This document shows positions 5,754 to 8,305 of a stretch of DNA of 8,305 bases, piece after piece. Origin of the DNA: Sulfurimonadaceae bacterium. GTDB lineage: Bacteria > Campylobacterota > Campylobacteria > Campylobacterales > Sulfurimonadaceae. A program made the position numbers and the translations under genes. The DNA lies in NCBI GenBank assembly GCA_028685945.1, contig JAQUCZ010000033.1:1-8305 (forward strand). Direction: 5' to 3'. The notes under the pieces were generated by a model that was not told where the DNA came from, searched no databases, and saw only the letters and a list, made by a program, of their open reading frames with translations. The stretch's first letter is position 1. Each line of letters starts with the position of its first letter.

Positions 5754-7133
5754 ATGAAAAAATTGTTTGTTATTGTTGCGGTTGTCGCCGCGATCGTGTT
5801 ACTTTTACCGCTTGTCGGGAATAAGATAGCCCAAGAAGAGATCGCAAAAAAAATAGAAGTGCTAACCTCTTACGGCGTTAAAGTGGAAAAAAGCGAGGTT
5901 GATGCGGGGTATTTTAAAACCAAAAATCATTACGAATTTAGCGTTGCAGATACCCAAAAGTTTCTTGCATATTTGAACCAATTCGCCAATTCTCAAATCC
6001 CGCCTTACGTCGGTGCGGCGCTTGAGGGTACGGTTGTGGGGGTGGATCTTGAATATTGCAATTTTCCTTTGAGCGACAGTTTAAGTGTCGACATCTACCC
6101 GTTGCAAATGCCGCATGAGATGATGGACGAGATACGCGAAAACGATCTGCAATTGGCAAAGCACATAGAAACGTTGTTACAAAACAAAGGGGTTCTTTAC
6201 CATCTTGATTACGGTGTCGCAAGCAACGAGTTTGGCGGCTATATCAAAGATATCCGCGAAAAAACAAAACTCAAAAAGGGTGCAGAGGTCGAATTTGTAT
6301 TAGAGGGAATTACCTATGACGGTAAAGGTCCGCTGATCGCGCCGAGCGCGTTACGCACCGAAACGGACGCTATTGTCCTCCATGCACACGACGATAAAAC
6401 GAAAATCGCCTTTGAGATACGCAACATGAGCAGCGAAGCGGCATTTGAGTCCGATACGACTTATACCTCTTCGCTACGTGCCGAGCAGATTATTTTCGAT
6501 CTTAATGATACGGACGGGTATGAGGAGTATTTCGCTTTTGATTTTAAAGGGATTACGATGGACTTCGGCTCCGATGCAAAAGAGGCAAAAGCCAAAGCTT
6601 CGGCAGATATTGCGGTAAAAGATTTTTATCTTCATAACGATTTTACGGAGCTTCAAGCGCAAGGGTTTCGTTACGCGATCAATATAAACGAAATGGACAA
6701 AGACGGCTACGAAAATCTTATCAGCTCCGTCGAGAAGATGCAAAACGCAGGAGGGGTATTTGATGAGAGAGAACTCGAAGAAGCGATAGTAACCCTTCTT
6801 GAGAAGGGGATAGTGATCGAGTTGGAGGATTTTTCACTCCAAACGCTTACGATCGAAGCACAGAAATTCCAAGGTGCAAGCCTCTATGCAAAAGCATCTC
6901 TCAAGCCCAACCCTCAGTTTGGATACAACATGAAAGCTGCACCTATGAGTGTTATGGACGACTTAAGTGCCGAAGCGACGTTTAAAATCTCAAAAGAGCT
7001 TTTTGGCTACATCACCAAACAAGCACCGATAAGCGCTATGGCACTGGGCTACACGGTAGAAGAGGGGAACGACTACGTGTACCGATTAAAATACGAAAAC
7101 AACAATCTTACAATCAACGGCAAGTCGTTGTAA
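5754..7133 (+). CDS. DUF945/YdgA-family membrane-anchored protein, function unknown
   Basis: The product has 459 residues. It opens with one hydrophobic segment (about 4-22, after MKK) that should act as an uncleaved anchor or signal, leaving the rest in the periplasm. The layout resembles the YdgA/DUF945 family: N-terminal anchor, early lines of the type GVKVEKSEVDAGYFKTKNHYEFSV (41-64), a long beta-rich middle, and the C-terminal block YRLKYENNNLTINGKSL (443-459), whose INGK ending is the most family-like part. The rest is acidic with many alternating polar and hydrophobic stretches. I see no catalytic motif, metal site or lipobox. The family is common in proteobacteria but its biochemical role is not established to my knowledge. 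It has its own TATAAT and AAGGGA site between the ribosomal operon and a solute-binding protein gene, so context says little. Family assignment is from motif resemblance and is moderately sure. Another large AsmA-like or beta-rich envelope protein is the alternative. Confidence 0.72.
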   Translation: MKKLFVIVAVVAAIVLLLPLVGNKIAQEEIAKKIEVLTSYGVKVEKSEVDAGYFKTKNHYEFSVADTQKFLAYLNQFANSQIPPYVGAALEGTVVGVDLEYCNFPLSDSLSVDIYPLQMPHEMMDEIRENDLQLAKHIETLLQNKGVLYHLDYGVASNEFGGYIKDIREKTKLKKGAEVEFVLEGITYDGKGPLIAPSALRTETDAIVLHAHDDKTKIAFEIRNMSSEAAFESDTTYTSSLRAEQIIFDLNDTDGYEEYFAFDFKGITMDFGSDAKEAKAKASADIAVKDFYLHNDFTELQAQGFRYAININEMDKDGYENLISSVEKMQNAGGVFDERELEEAIVTLLEKGIVIELEDFSLQTLTIEAQKFQGASLYAKASLKPNPQFGYNMKAAPMSVMDDLSAEATFKISKELFGYITKQAPISAMALGYTVEEGNDYVYRLKYENNNLTINGKSL

Positions 7134-7142
7134 GAAGTTGGG

Positions 7143-7148
7143 TATAAT
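7143..7148 (+). promoter_or_regulatory. Candidate -10 box for the solute-binding protein gene
   Basis: A perfect TATAAT begins ten bases after the DUF945 stop and ends 25 bases before the ATG at 7174. TG precedes it by two bases rather than one, so it is only close to an extended -10. It suggests separate transcription of the downstream gene, with a leader of about 18 bases. Confidence 0.5.
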
Positions 7149-7173
7149 CGCTCTTATTTTTTAAAGAGTGATT

Positions 7174-8305
7174 ATGCGATATTTTCTAATCTTTTTTCTT
7201 TACGTCGGGCTTTTTGGCTCGACGCTCCATTTGGCAACCTCCGCCAACCCCTCAAGACTCAACCCACTTCTTGCGACCGATTCGAGCTCTTCGGAGATAG
7301 CGGGATTTTTGTTTAACGGTTTGGTAAAGTACGACAAAGATTCCTCCGACATCATCTGCGACCTTGCAAGCGATTTTTACTACAAAAACGATACGACCCT
7401 TATTTTTCATCTGCGCAAAGACGTTCTGTGGCATGACGGCAAACCTTTTAGCGCCCACGACGTCCTTTTTACCTACGAAACGCTTATATCCGATAAAGTC
7501 TCTTCCCCCTACAGTTCGGGTTTTCGTTTTGTAGAAAAAGTGGAGGTGTTGGATCCCCATACGTTGCAAGTGACCTACAAACACCCCTATTTTAAAGCGC
7601 TTGAAACTTGGATGATGGGGATTATTCCGCGCCATATCCTCCAAAACGAAACCAATCTTATGAACAGCAGTTTTAATACGAATCCTATAGGTACGGGAGC
7701 TTATAAACTGCATCAACTCGAACACTCCAAAAACATCGTTTTGGTCGCAAACGAGAACTATTTTGAGGGGAAACCGAAAATCGAACGCATCTCTTTTCAC
7801 GTTATCGCCGATCCTATGACCCGTTTTTTGATGCTCAAATCGGGGGAGATCGATATAGGTTCGCTTGAACCGATGCAATACGAGCGGCAGATCGATAAAA
7901 GTTTTTTCGGGAAGTTTAACGTCTATGAAGAGATCAGCCGCTCCTACACCTATCTTGGATTTAATCTGCGACTGAAAAAATTTCAAGACCCTCGCGTACG
8001 CCGCGCACTCTCTTTGGCAATCGATCGAGAGGAGCTTGTAAAGATCCTCTTTTTTGAACATGCCAAGGTTTGCACGGGTCCGTTTTTGCCAAAAACAAAA
8101 GCGTTTAATCCCGAAGTGAAAGCTCCCGTACAAAACATAGAGGAAGCAAAAAGGCTTTTAAAAGAGGCGGGCTACGATGCATCAAACCCGTTTCGTTTTG
8201 AGATCGTTACCTCCAACTCAAGCGCGCTTCGCCCTTACGCCGCGCAGATATTGCAACACCAGCTCAAAAAAGCGGGGGTAGAGGTGAGTTTGCGGGTGAT
8301 GGAGT
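7174..8305 (+). CDS. Family 5 extracellular solute-binding protein of an ABC transporter (3' truncated by the window edge)
   Basis: The frame is open from the ATG to the window end, giving 377 complete codons of a protein that is usually about 500-550 residues. Proteins of this family (OppA, DppA, NikA) capture peptides, nickel or similar ligands in the periplasm and deliver them to an inner-membrane ABC permease. Residues 1-16 (MRYFLIFFLYVGLFGS) look like a signal peptide. No Cys follows, so it is probably a soluble periplasmic protein rather than a lipoprotein. Family blocks are the first strand LHLATSANPSRLNPL (18-32), LRKDVLWHDGKPFSAHDVLFTYE (80-102), NPIGTGAYKL (170-179), ANENYFEGKPKIERI (192-206), and DPRVRRALSLAIDREELV (272-289). 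A weak AAAGAG site (7163-7168) lies five bases before the ATG. The ligand cannot be read from sequence, and permease genes, if linked, would be to the right. No frameshift is visible. Confidence 0.9.
   Translation, partial: MRYFLIFFLYVGLFGSTLHLATSANPSRLNPLLATDSSSSEIAGFLFNGLVKYDKDSSDIICDLASDFYYKNDTTLIFHLRKDVLWHDGKPFSAHDVLFTYETLISDKVSSPYSSGFRFVEKVEVLDPHTLQVTYKHPYFKALETWMMGIIPRHILQNETNLMNSSFNTNPIGTGAYKLHQLEHSKNIVLVANENYFEGKPKIERISFHVIADPMTRFLMLKSGEIDIGSLEPMQYERQIDKSFFGKFNVYEEISRSYTYLGFNLRLKKFQDPRVRRALSLAIDREELVKILFFEHAKVCTGPFLPKTKAFNPEVKAPVQNIEEAKRLLKEAGYDASNPFRFEIVTSNSSALRPYAAQILQHQLKKAGVEVSLRVME

Noticed and set aside
7149..7170. Hairpin CGCTCTT / AAGAGTG covering the ribosome binding site of the solute-binding protein gene
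   Set aside because: The stem is only seven pairs with one wobble and an eight-base loop. Transcription from the TATAAT at 7143 would start within or after the left arm, so regulation by this hairpin is not supported.
7252..8133. Long minus-strand reading frame of 293 codons opposite the solute-binding protein
   Set aside because: The + strand carries a clear family 5 binding protein throughout. The minus translation is rich in Lys, Phe and Arg and resembles no family I know.

Overview
The window looks like an ordinary chromosomal segment of a Campylobacterota (Epsilonproteobacteria) bacterium, probably a free-living Sulfurimonas/Sulfuricurvum-type organism. This rests on the protein wording of the AddA, AddB, GalU, L13 and S9 homologues, on TATAAT-type promoters without an obvious -35 box, and on moderate GC content. 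The genus is a guess from memory of homologues. All recognised genes are on the + strand, gaps are short, and no gene-free stretch exceeds 300 bases. I saw no tRNA, rRNA, CRISPR array, insertion sequence, prophage or phage-defence gene.

Region 1 (1-3791) holds the recombination-repair pair addB and addA. Only the C-terminal part of addB is present (RecB-type nuclease with an iron-sulfur 'staple'). It is followed after one base by complete addA (UvrD-type helicase plus a second nuclease). Together they would form the two-nuclease AddAB helicase that resects double-strand breaks for RecA.

Region 2 (3792-4673) holds galU, which makes UDP-glucose, behind its own extended -10 promoter. Region 3 (4674-5646) holds the ribosomal protein operon rplM-rpsI (L13, S9). 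It has a promoter whose -10 box sits in the loop of a perfect 10-bp inverted repeat, and a probable terminator after rpsI.

Region 4 (5647-7133) holds a membrane-anchored DUF945/YdgA-family protein of unknown function with its own TATAAT box. Region 5 (7134-8305) starts a family 5 extracellular solute-binding protein (oligopeptide/dipeptide/nickel type) that runs off the right edge.

The genes serve unrelated housekeeping functions (DNA repair, sugar nucleotide synthesis, translation, envelope, uptake). Apart from addB-addA and rplM-rpsI they look like separate transcription units placed head to tail. I found no convincing undescribed system. The points most worth a second look are the inverted repeat around the rplM promoter, the competing hairpins after rpsI, and the uncharacterised DUF945 protein.
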